Below are positions 19,657 to 27,484 of a stretch of 64,000 bases of DNA, piece by piece. The position numbers and the translations under genes were made by a program. The stretch comes from Sessilibacter corallicola (GTDB lineage Bacteria; Pseudomonadota; Gammaproteobacteria; Pseudomonadales; Cellvibrionaceae): contig NZ_JAJSLX010000001.1 of NCBI RefSeq assembly GCF_021290925.1, positions 248,001-312,000 on the forward strand. Direction: 5' to 3'. The notes beneath the pieces were generated by a model. The model did not search any database. It saw only the letters and a program-made list of their open reading frames with translations, and was not told the DNA's origin. Position 1 is the stretch's first letter. Each line of letters starts with the position of its first letter.

Positions 19657-20565
19657 CTAAGTTTTACGAGTATTCATCATGGTTTTCAGCCACATTACAT
19701 CTTTCGGGCCGAGCTTAGCAGACTCGTGTTTGTCATCAGAATTTAACACCTCCTCGTACACTCGACAAATGGCTATTTCAGTTAAATTGCGCCAATCGTC
19801 GTTTTCTAATTCTACAATAGAACCAGCCGCCAAATTGGGATCTAACAGAGGATCGTGTTCTTCTTCCGACGTTCTTAAAGTGAACTCTAATTCTTGTAGA
19901 ATTGGATTAATGACTTTAACGGTAGAAGCCTCAGAAAATTCTTTTTCGACTCGCTTCTCGGCTTTTTTTAATTCGGACTCTAACTGAATTTTGGTAATTT
20001 TCTCGCCAATGGGCCGAATGCCATGTTTACTCAGAAGACCCACCGCACCAGGAAGCAGCGCCTTTGCGGCAATGCCAGCACCAACCAGAGGATTAAAAAT
20101 AGCTGCAACCCCACCGATCAACAGCATTCCGTATGTAAGCTTACGATCCAATTGATCGATATTATTGGCCAAATTTTCCAGCGAACTCTTGGACGCTTTT
20201 TTGTCTTCGACGACAATTTCTTTGGCACTATTTAGCATATAGTGTTGCAGGGAATATTCAGCTGTCTCGTTAGCAAAATGAAAAATACGACGTTTCGGAA
20301 GGTTATTAATTTCGGGCACCGAATCCGGCAGACATCGCATGGTGTGCAAGGCAAACCCGTAAGGCGATAAATGGTATGGAATAACGAAGTAATGTTTTTC
20401 GTCGTACAGCAATGGCTGTGAGGTTTCTATTTTTTCGAGGGAGGCAAAAACAGGCAAACCATCAACCTTTGAAGCAACGGTAGAAACGCCTTCGGTAATG
20501 GCCTCATACGCTTTGTCGGTGTATTTAAAAACAGCCTCAACACCTTTTTTTAAGTATTTATTCAT
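19657..20565 (-). CDS. Unknown protein with internal hydrophobic segment
   Basis: 302 residues, family not recognised. There is no signal peptide; the start is MNKYLKKGVEAVFKYTDKAYEAITEG, amphipathic. One strongly hydrophobic glycine/alanine-rich stretch (about 143-178: LTYGMLLIGGVAAIFNPLVG, then AGIAAKALLPGAVGLL) could be a hairpin membrane insertion. It is flanked by charged helices, including a coiled-coil-like ITKIQLESELKKAEKRVEKE. The gene is probably first in a two-gene unit with the PaiB-like gene. The MITE-like element begins 50 bp upstream of its start, in the promoter region, and may affect its expression. Confidence 0.75.
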   Translation of the reverse strand: MNKYLKKGVEAVFKYTDKAYEAITEGVSTVASKVDGLPVFASLEKIETSQPLLYDEKHYFVIPYHLSPYGFALHTMRCLPDSVPEINNLPKRRIFHFANETAEYSLQHYMLNSAKEIVVEDKKASKSSLENLANNIDQLDRKLTYGMLLIGGVAAIFNPLVGAGIAAKALLPGAVGLLSKHGIRPIGEKITKIQLESELKKAEKRVEKEFSEASTVKVINPILQELEFTLRTSEEEHDPLLDPNLAAGSIVELENDDWRNLTEIAICRVYEEVLNSDDKHESAKLGPKDVMWLKTMMNTRKT

Positions 20566-20615
20566 AACACACCAGCCTAACTCTCAGTCTTGGTTAGTGG
20601 ATACAAATTACCTTA

Positions 20616-20878
20616 GGGCCTGTTCACACTAATTTAATCACACCTGCTGGAGCGTATTTTTTTCGTATTTTAGGCGCAGTGAGTGTGATTTGGTTGTTCC
20701 AAATGAATGAGCTGCAACACGAAATACGGGAAAAATACGCCGAGCCCCTAGGGTCGCCCCTAAAACACGCCATTCGTTGTTGTTCGTCGCTTATTTAGCA
20801 CTCTAAACTGCGCTCCTCCCGCCTAGGCTGACGCGTTTAGGGGGCGACAGGTGCGGTTAAATTAGTGTGAACAGGCCC
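20616..20878. mobile_element. 263-bp MITE-like element with long terminal inverted repeats
   Basis: The 25-bp termini 20613-20637 and 20857-20881 are perfect inverted complements (outer part GGGCCTGTTCACACTAATTT). If the two flanking TA dinucleotides are the target duplication, the element proper is 20616-20878. A second nested inverted repeat lies inside: 20652-20670 with 20722-20740, 17 of 19 matching (GCGTATTTTT arms). No transposase or long frame is present, so it is non-autonomous. TA duplication is typical of IS630/Tc1-mariner-type movement. The parent transposase is not in the window. Confidence 0.8.
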
Positions 20879-21379
20879 TAACCACAATTCGTAGAGATTA
20901 TTGTTGTGGCCATACAGGTCAAGCTCGCCCACCTGAGAAAATCCCAGCCGTCGAAGCAAACCGTTGGACGCTTGATTGTCAGGTAAAGTAACACCCATGA
21001 TTCTATCACTGTGTTGCAGCTCTTTTGCAGCCTCTAAAACACCAACACAGGCTTCGTAGGTATACCCTTGGCGCCAATACTCGGGCAACAGCGCATAACC
21101 GAGGTCAGGGAATGACAATTCATCACGTTTGACCAAACCACACATACCAATCGGCTTATTTTCTGCCTTCAATACCACCGCGTTAAGACCAAAACCATGC
21201 TTTTGATAACTCAACATAGGGCCGTTAGCTAGATAATCTTCTGTACCCTTAAGGTCGCGTATTTGCCGATCTACGATAAAACGAATGAAGGAATCTTCAT
21301 TTAGCTGGCGCAACATGTAATCAGCATCACTCAACTGGAAATGCCGTATTATTAATCGCTCTGTTTCAGAAACAATCAT
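20837..21379 (-). CDS. GNAT acetyltransferase (RimJ/RimL-like) with MITE-derived C terminus
   Basis: 180-residue acetyl-CoA-dependent N-acetyltransferase. The N terminus ETERLIIRHFQLSDADYML, the acetyl-CoA loop region LPEYWRQGYTYEACVGVLEAAKEL and TLPDNQASNGLLRRLGFSQVGE are typical of the RimJ/RimL group; the substrate is unknown. ATG at 21379 is preferred because AAGAG lies 8 bp upstream; a GTG three codons earlier is also open. The frame enters the MITE-like element just after YELW, so the last 14 or so residues (LGPVHTNLTAPVAP) and the stop codon are supplied by the element. The catalytic domain is complete, so the enzyme may still work. Confidence 0.85.
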   Translation of the reverse strand: MIVSETERLIIRHFQLSDADYMLRQLNEDSFIRFIVDRQIRDLKGTEDYLANGPMLSYQKHGFGLNAVVLKAENKPIGMCGLVKRDELSFPDLGYALLPEYWRQGYTYEACVGVLEAAKELQHSDRIMGVTLPDNQASNGLLRRLGFSQVGELDLYGHNNNLYELWLGPVHTNLTAPVAP

Positions 21380-21568
21380 ATTAAACACTCTTGCACAATG
21401 ACACGGTCAGACAACGAAGTCTGTGAGACTATTGCAGGTGGAATAGGAAGTCAAAATCGTCCTATACGATAACTTGCCACTCACGTTGTTGCTCTTACAC
21501 GCTGTATTGATATTTAAACGGAACGCTTACAACAATATAGGAGCCCATTGGTTTACCCGCACGGCGTT

Positions 21569-21976
21569 TTACTTCGCCGGAATTGAGAATTTGTTTAATA
21601 AAAATTTAATCGTATTTACAGAAAAACATACCAACAACGCAGCAGATATCACAACGATAAAATCAAAGTGAAAGAGAAAGTAATAATTAACGTCCTGGTC
21701 AAATCGGCAATTTTCTAGCATTGAATACAAACCGATAACAATTAAAACACCGACCGTGGAATGCCATCCTGACCTTTTTAAAAGTACTGCGGTTAATTCA
21801 GCAAATAATCCTGAAAACACACCTAAGATGATTAAATGTTTTGTTAACAATAATTCAATTTGCTGCGAATCGGCTTCAGCAGGTAGCGTTGGATAAACGG
21901 GAGGTCCAGGCGAAACATAAATTCCCATGACCAATCCAAGTGCAATAAATATAAGCATCAAACTGTTTTTGACCAC
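21569..21976 (-). CDS. Unknown small integral membrane protein
   Basis: 135 residues with four predicted membrane segments (LMLIFIALGLVMGIYV; HLIILGVFSGLFAELTAVLL; TVGVLIVIGLYSML; FDFIVVISAALLVCF). No family recognised. The start is a GTG with GAGAG 8 bp upstream. It begins 47 bp after the SGNH hydrolase gene on the same strand and may be co-transcribed. About 190 bp with no feature separates it from the GNAT gene. Confidence 0.6.
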   Translation of the reverse strand: MVKNSLMLIFIALGLVMGIYVSPGPPVYPTLPAEADSQQIELLLTKHLIILGVFSGLFAELTAVLLKRSGWHSTVGVLIVIGLYSMLENCRFDQDVNYYFLFHFDFIVVISAALLVCFSVNTIKFLLNKFSIPAK

Positions 21977-22023
21977 GAACCACTCTCAAATATTTTTTAG
22001 AGAACACTCTATTGGTTGTTCTT

Positions 22024-22632
22024 TTACTCAACAGCGGTACTTATATTATTTAAGATTGCTCGGACTATCTTTAGCCCACCATTTTTGGATGGCTCTATCG
22101 GCGAGATTTTAGAAAAATCTGTAATTTCCTCACAAACAGCTCGAAGGTCAATTAAAGGAATATTTCTGCGTGAGGTTTCTTCAAGAATAACTTCATTGAA
22201 TACAGATAACGCTGTTAATGCACGCGTACTCATGCCTGGAATTTTATTGTAAACCGTACAAACCGATAGCGTTTTATTCAATGGCAGGACGGTTTCAAGC
22301 ATGGCAATGTATTTGGCTCGAAAGTCTTCCCGAGTCTGATACAACAAGTCTAAAGCTTCGCCAACAGAAGAAACCGATTTATCGAGTAAACCTATGAATC
22401 CCAGCGCGTCGTTACCACCGCAGCTTAAAAAGACGTGTGTCGCACCCATAGGAAATGACTTTAGACGTCTTGCTACATCGGTAGTTTTATCGCCGTCTAC
22501 TGCTAAAAGAGTAACTTTAGCATTAGGATATAATGACGAAACTTCTACCGACAATAAATCCTTAACAGAATCACCAGATTCTACGTACTCAACGTTATCA
22601 AATACAGAATCACCCAATAATACGATATGCAC
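22024..22632 (-). CDS. SGNH/GDSL-family hydrolase
   Basis: Small esterase-like hydrolase of about 202 residues. Block I is HIVLLGDSVFDN with the nucleophile serine of GDS near the N terminus, and block III is FLSCGGNDALG (GxND). A usual block V (DxxH) is not evident: the C-terminal region reads IEPSKNGGLKIVRAI, so the catalytic Asp/His pair needs checking. I prefer the GTG at 22632, preceded by GGGGG, because homologous proteins begin right at HIVLLGDS; a GTG six codons upstream (22650) is also open. No signal peptide. Substrate unknown. Confidence 0.82.
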   Translation of the reverse strand: MHIVLLGDSVFDNVEYVESGDSVKDLLSVEVSSLYPNAKVTLLAVDGDKTTDVARRLKSFPMGATHVFLSCGGNDALGFIGLLDKSVSSVGEALDLLYQTREDFRAKYIAMLETVLPLNKTLSVCTVYNKIPGMSTRALTALSVFNEVILEETSRRNIPLIDLRAVCEEITDFSKISPIEPSKNGGLKIVRAILNNISTAVE

Positions 22633-22787
22633 AAAGCCCCCAAAATTCACACAATAATTTTTTAATAGGCGAGCTTATCGGCTGCGACGGAATTCGTAAA
22701 GGTAGGAATTACAGTTCAGTGGGCGTTATGATCGAAGGTAATAAATTTTAAATAATAGGTAATCGAATGGGTATTATTAACATGAAA

Positions 22788-25058
22788 TTAAGCCGATTTA
22801 CTTTCATCTGCTGCGGGGTCAATATCATCTAATGTAAACTCACCGGGATCATCATCAGACCCTGTTGCATCAGCCAATAACGCATCAAGGTCATCCAGAG
22901 GCGCTTCGGGTAATTCGTCTTCGATGCTTTCTCCAATACCCTCGTCCGAGGAGATATCCATACCATCGGCGGTATCACTATCGGACTCATCCACTTCCGC
23001 GACAAATTCATCGCTACTTTCAAGCTCGACATCGTCGTCGGAACCTGAATCTGCGTCTGAAGCAGAATCGTCACTGGAAACTTCATCATCGCTGCCGGAA
23101 ATCAAGGCATCTAAATCGTCGCCAATATCGGCCATTGCTAAGGGTTCATCGGGATCGGATATTTCCGCCATAATTGAACTGGCGGTGGCTGCCGGTTCAG
23201 CGGTTTCAGCTTCTTTTTCGGGTTTTTTCTTATCGGATTTCTTCTTCGATTTTTCTTTTTTCTCGGGCTTTTTATCAGACTCCTCTTCCAAACCGTCATC
23301 CGATTTTGATCCTGACAATAGCTTGTAGGCGATAAAACCTAAAATAATAATGATGACGTTACCGATTCCAATAACTACATAAACCCACCAAGGCGTGCCT
23401 TTGGCTTTGGGCTCTTCTTCAGGTTTTTCTTCTTCGGGTTCACTCGGTTTTGCAGCAGGCTCTGCTTGTGTGGATTGCTCTGAAAATTTCCCTTCTGGGT
23501 AACTGAATGTTGTCGGTTTAGGTTCATATCTTGAAGATTGACCGTCAAGGTCGACCATATCAATAGAAAAAGACACTTCATAGAGTCCTTCTTCTTTCGC
23601 AGAATAATTCAAGTTCCAGGTATCATTTTTAGCAAGTGTCAATGGTGTAATAGAACTTTGGCCACTGGGATTTTTTATTCGGGCAATTACGCTGGTGTCT
23701 TTTAAAGACAACGTTTGCAAATAAGGTGTGACTTTTAATAGAAACTCATTACTGTCGCTGTTTTTCGCTTTAATTTCTGTAGCAAACGCATCACGAACCG
23801 TTATCGTGTAGCTGGATTTTCTTTGGAAACTTTTACCATCCACAGTAACAACAATTTTATATTCACCTGCGGCAGAAAAATATTCCAACTCAGACTGGTA
23901 AATACCGTCTAAAGGCAACTGCGATGATAATCGATCAACCCAGCGCTCTTCCTCATAGAATGTTTCCGTAGACACATCCAACACACGTAAAAAATTTAAA
24001 TCTGTTATGGCTTTACCATCTTCTTGAAGAGCAGCGGATAATGGAACGATCTCGCTGGTGTACAAGTTGGCGGGTATGGGTTTAACCGACAAATTCAGGT
24101 TACTGACAACAGTAATTCGGCTGTCCGGTGCGATATCGGCATCAACAATCCACTCGCCTTCTAACGGACGCTTTACCGTTATCAATTCATAGTCGATGGT
24201 CGAATGCCATTTAATATCAGGATCATTGGCGGCAATTGTTGCGTCGTATCGCGATTCATCAGGGCCAATGAGTGCAGCAGGGGCAAGTTTGGTTTGTTTA
24301 AAAATTAATGCGGTAAATTCTTCCACACTGGAATCAACAGTAAAACTGTTGTTATCTGCTAAGGGTAACTGCTCACTGGGCACCGCTTGGTCAAACGCAC
24401 CCAAAAACGCCTTCATCAGTTCGTCAGCGGTCTCGGCAATTGCTGCTTTCCCACCGGTAGAAATGGCTAATTTATTTAATAATGTTGTGTCGGCATTTTC
24501 TGACAGAGCAATGGTGTGAACTTTTATATTCTCGTTTTTTAAACGCGGAATCACTTCGTCGGCAATTCGTCGCCATTCATTTTGATTCAGGTCGGGGTTT
24601 TTATTGATATCAACCATACCATCGGTTAATAAAATAATGCTGGTTTGGTAGTCATCGGTTGCGTTGTTAACGCTGAATGCGGCTTTTTCGAGCGCTTCGC
24701 CAATATTGGTGTATAAACCCACGGAATTAATATCAGATGAACTCGCCTGAGCTTGCGCCGCCCACTGTCCATCAACGGTTTTATGAGGCACTAGCATATT
24801 AACGTATTGGCCAAAGGTCCAAACGCCCGCTTTACTCTCTTCCGGTAACAGCTTAACGAGTAAATCCACGGCAGGCTGGCGTAAGTTGGCAGGGTCATTT
24901 TTTTTCATGCTGCCAGAGATATCCACCACTAACCGAACATCCGCTGGAGTTTGTGCCAATGCTTTTATCGAAATTGACGCAAATAAAACAACTGCCACTA
25001 ATATAGCGTAACAACCTTTACCAGTTAACCTTGTTAGCTCAAACCAATAATTTGCCAT
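22788..25058 (-). CDS. Membrane-anchored von Willebrand factor A protein with acidic cytoplasmic tail
   Basis: 756 residues. An N-terminal signal segment (about 17-36) ends at ALAQ. A vWA domain follows at once, with a complete MIDAS: DISGSMKKND (Asp46, Ser48, Ser50) and ILLTDGMVDI; the domain runs to about residue 220. Then come beta-rich domains, including SYTITVRDAFATEIK. One transmembrane helix lies near 553-580 (WWVYVVIGIGNVIIIILGF). The last 170 residues are an unusual tail: first Lys/Glu/Ser-rich (KKPEKKEKSKKKSDKKK), then Asp/Glu/Ser-rich. The layout resembles the TIGR03503 vWA family of marine gammaproteobacteria. The role is unknown; metal-dependent binding of a partner in the periplasm is the natural guess. 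Confidence 0.85.
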   Translation of the reverse strand: MANYWFELTRLTGKGCYAILVAVVLFASISIKALAQTPADVRLVVDISGSMKKNDPANLRQPAVDLLVKLLPEESKAGVWTFGQYVNMLVPHKTVDGQWAAQAQASSSDINSVGLYTNIGEALEKAAFSVNNATDDYQTSIILLTDGMVDINKNPDLNQNEWRRIADEVIPRLKNENIKVHTIALSENADTTLLNKLAISTGGKAAIAETADELMKAFLGAFDQAVPSEQLPLADNNSFTVDSSVEEFTALIFKQTKLAPAALIGPDESRYDATIAANDPDIKWHSTIDYELITVKRPLEGEWIVDADIAPDSRITVVSNLNLSVKPIPANLYTSEIVPLSAALQEDGKAITDLNFLRVLDVSTETFYEEERWVDRLSSQLPLDGIYQSELEYFSAAGEYKIVVTVDGKSFQRKSSYTITVRDAFATEIKAKNSDSNEFLLKVTPYLQTLSLKDTSVIARIKNPSGQSSITPLTLAKNDTWNLNYSAKEEGLYEVSFSIDMVDLDGQSSRYEPKPTTFSYPEGKFSEQSTQAEPAAKPSEPEEEKPEEEPKAKGTPWWVYVVIGIGNVIIIILGFIAYKLLSGSKSDDGLEEESDKKPEKKEKSKKKSDKKKPEKEAETAEPAATASSIMAEISDPDEPLAMADIGDDLDALISGSDDEVSSDDSASDADSGSDDDVELESSDEFVAEVDESDSDTADGMDISSDEGIGESIEDELPEAPLDDLDALLADATGSDDDPGEFTLDDIDPAADESKSA

Positions 25059-25542
25059 TATAGAATTCTAATAAAATGTGTTTTACTGTTTATCGGTAAT
25101 ATCGATTTGAACTTAAGTATAGAAAAAATGGAAAATTATTTATTTAGACAGAAGAATTTTTTATGAGTTTATTGTTATCAGTACACTAAAGCGCCAAGAG
25201 TTATCTTAAGCTCGTGTTTTTATAGGAATTTTTAGGTACGTTTTTGTGTACCCAGCTATATAATCTAACGGACATTTCTATTTTTTATTGCCTAATATAA
25301 ACATCGACTGATACAACCTATCATTAATTAATCGAACACTGATTTTATATTTATTTTGAATCACAATTAGGTTGACACATAAAAATCTAACTTTTGTTTT
25401 ATTTTTTATATTCCATTATTTACGTAATTTTGTGTGAAAAAATGCCTTTACATTCAATAAGAAGGTTCTAATTTTTAAAAACCTAATATAATATATCTCC
25501 CACATTTCGAAGCTTTAATAATAATAAATACGGAGATCCACC
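25059..25542. other. AT-rich divergent intergenic region
   Basis: 484 bp between the divergent vWA gene and the secreted unknown. It is strongly AT-rich. It should hold both promoters; I saw no clear operator, RNA or repeat. Confidence 0.4.
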
Positions 25543-26133
25543 ATGCATAAACCCGCACACAATTTGTATCGTTTTATCTTAACCTCACTGTTGTTTTTAA
25601 CATGCTCGGGCGTGCATTCTTGGGAGTTAAAAGGCAATCACACCGTTGAGTTAATTAATTCCAGCGGCGCAGTTTTTGAATTAGGTACTCTCAATGTTTC
25701 TGATACTAGTAACAGCGATGAATACCAATTTGATTTCCACTTTAACGACTCTACGTTTGAAGTGTATTTTTTATCGATGCGTAATTTTGACTGTGTGACC
25801 GGAGAAAAAGAGGTGTTTTGCCATGTGGTTTATCCCTACGATTATCCGGCGCGGGTTTCTGAAAATAACTTAACCTGGCTAGAGCACAGCTTTTTGTTTA
25901 TGCATAAATCCGCCAGTGAGTTTTCGGCAAAGCTCTGGAATGGGATAATTTATAATATGGAAATTACAGAAGAAGGAATTATCGGGCACCCTCAAGCGGT
26001 TGATTTAAACGAAATCAGTTCACCGCCGGAGCCAGGAATAGCTCCCTATGGCGACGGATCAGATACTGAGATTGGCGAACGAGCCGAAATCGATCCTAAA
26101 TCGCGAGAATTTGTGCAACTGCGCATTCGATAA
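25543..26133 (+). CDS. Secreted protein of unknown function
   Basis: 196 residues with a clear Sec signal peptide (about 1-26: FILTSLLFLTCSGVHSWELK). The mature part is beta-rich and acidic. It contains one Cys pair close together (NFDCVTGEKEVFCHVVYPYDYP) that could form a disulfide in the periplasm. The C terminus is rich in Pro/Gly/Asp. No family recognised. GGAG lies 9 bp before the ATG. It stands alone and converges on accA across a strong terminator. Confidence 0.75.
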   Translation: MHKPAHNLYRFILTSLLFLTCSGVHSWELKGNHTVELINSSGAVFELGTLNVSDTSNSDEYQFDFHFNDSTFEVYFLSMRNFDCVTGEKEVFCHVVYPYDYPARVSENNLTWLEHSFLFMHKSASEFSAKLWNGIIYNMEITEEGIIGHPQAVDLNEISSPPEPGIAPYGDGSDTEIGERAEIDPKSREFVQLRIR

Positions 26134-26153
26134 TCTTGAAAAAACATTCATAA

Positions 26154-26182
26154 AAAAAGCCGCTTTATGAGCGGCTTTTTTT
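26154..26182. terminator. Bidirectional rho-independent terminator
   Basis: Stem AAAAAGCCGC / GCGGCTTTTT (26154-26163 with 26171-26180), 7-nt loop, T run to 26182 and A run on the other side. It lies between the convergent secreted-protein gene and accA. Confidence 0.92.
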
Positions 26183-26223
26183 AACAATAGCGAACAAGGC
26201 TTAACGAAAACGTTCAAAAAGAT

Positions 26224-27174
26224 TTATACGTTGCCGTAGCTCATCAAACGCTCGTAGCGTTTTTCAAGCAGTGTTTCAATGGGCAACTCGCACAATGAAC
26301 CCACTTGTTCGATCAATCGCTCTTTAATACTGATTGCCATGCCATCCATATCACGATGCGCACCGCCGAGAGGCTCAGGAATGGTTTCATCAACAATTCC
26401 CAATTCTTCCAATACTGTCGAAGTTACACCCATCGCTTCAGCAGCCTGAGGCGCTTTATCAACGGTTTTCCAAATAATGTTGGCACAACCTTCGGGTGAA
26501 ATTACAAAGTATGTGGAGTACTGCAACATATTGAGCTGATCACCCACACCGATTGCCAAAGCACCACCGGAGGAACCTTCACCAATTACGGTACAAACGA
26601 TAGGGGTTTTTAAGCGTGACATCACGGCAAGGTTTTGGGCGATGGATTCTGAAATCCCGCGCTCTTCAGAATCGATACCTGGGTAAGCTCCCGGAGTATC
26701 AATAAAAGTGAGAATCGGCATTTTAAAGCGTTCAGCCATTTCCATCAGGCGCAATGCTTTGCGATAACCTTCTGGTTTAGGCATACCAAAGTTACGAGAT
26801 ACCTTCTCGTTAACGCTGCGACCTTTTTCTTCACCAATCACCATAACAGGACGACCGTCGAGTCGGCCGACTCCACCAATAATGGCCTGATCGTCGCCAA
26901 AATGGCGGTCACCATGAAGCTCATCCCAATCGGTAAAAATTCGCTTGATGTAGTCGCTGGTGTAAGGCCGTTGTGGATGACGGGCAACTTTCACCACTTC
27001 CCAAGAAGAGAGATCGGCGTAGATACTTTCGGTCAATTTTTGACTTTTATCGCGTAATTTAGCGATTTCTTCCGTGATATTGAGATCGTTATCTTTACCG
27101 ACGAGTTGTAATTCTTCGATTTTAGCTTCCAGTTCTGCAATCGGCTGTTCAAAATCGAGATAATTTGGATTCAT
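26224..27174 (-). CDS. accA: Acetyl-CoA carboxylase carboxyltransferase subunit alpha
   Basis: Forms the carboxyltransferase of acetyl-CoA carboxylase with AccD (encoded near 61 kb in this window), making malonyl-CoA for fatty-acid synthesis. 316 residues, full length. Typical blocks: [71 protein letters not shown], and the oxyanion motif [18 protein letters not shown] lies 7 bp before the ATG. It follows dnaE in the same direction, an order common in gammaproteobacteria, but with a 310-bp gap. Confidence 0.97.
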   Translation of the reverse strand: MNPNYLDFEQPIAELEAKIEELQLVGKDNDLNITEEIAKLRDKSQKLTESIYADLSSWEVVKVARHPQRPYTSDYIKRIFTDWDELHGDRHFGDDQAIIGGVGRLDGRPVMVIGEEKGRSVNEKVSRNFGMPKPEGYRKALRLMEMAERFKMPILTFIDTPGAYPGIDSEERGISESIAQNLAVMSRLKTPIVCTVIGEGSSGGALAIGVGDQLNMLQYSTYFVISPEGCANIIWKTVDKAPQAAEAMGVTSTVLEELGIVDETIPEPLGGAHRDMDGMAISIKERLIEQVGSLCELPIETLLEKRYERLMSYGNV

Positions 27175-27484
27175 GTTGACCTTAACTGTTTTTAATCTTT
27201 GTATTTTCGATTAGCTAATATTTGGTTTGTTATCGAAATATTCAATCGAGAACTGTCGCTTTTCCAGCCACTTTTTAAAGGGCCGTCGATTGTAGACTTT
27301 TCTGTCAGTCTTTCAAATATTTCTGTCACTTAAGTTTGGTAAACCCAGGCTGCATTGGTAATAATTTCATCAATTGTGCACATGAAAATGGATTACTCAC
27401 ACGCAATGTGTGGGCGCAAACGGCATGTTCCAATTTCAGTACACGATAACACCATTGAGTAAAAATTTGTCTGAACCTGAGCCA
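27175..27484. other. Gap between dnaE and accA
   Basis: 310 bp downstream of dnaE and upstream of accA. It contains a small CACAC-GCAAT-GTGTG hairpin near 27399. Probably holds a separate accA promoter; nothing stronger was seen. Confidence 0.35.

Noticed and set aside
22865-23328. Long plus-strand ORFs opposite the vWA gene tail
   Set aside because: They mirror the Asp/Glu/Ser-rich repeat codons of the real gene and give Arg/His- or Ser-rich nonsense.
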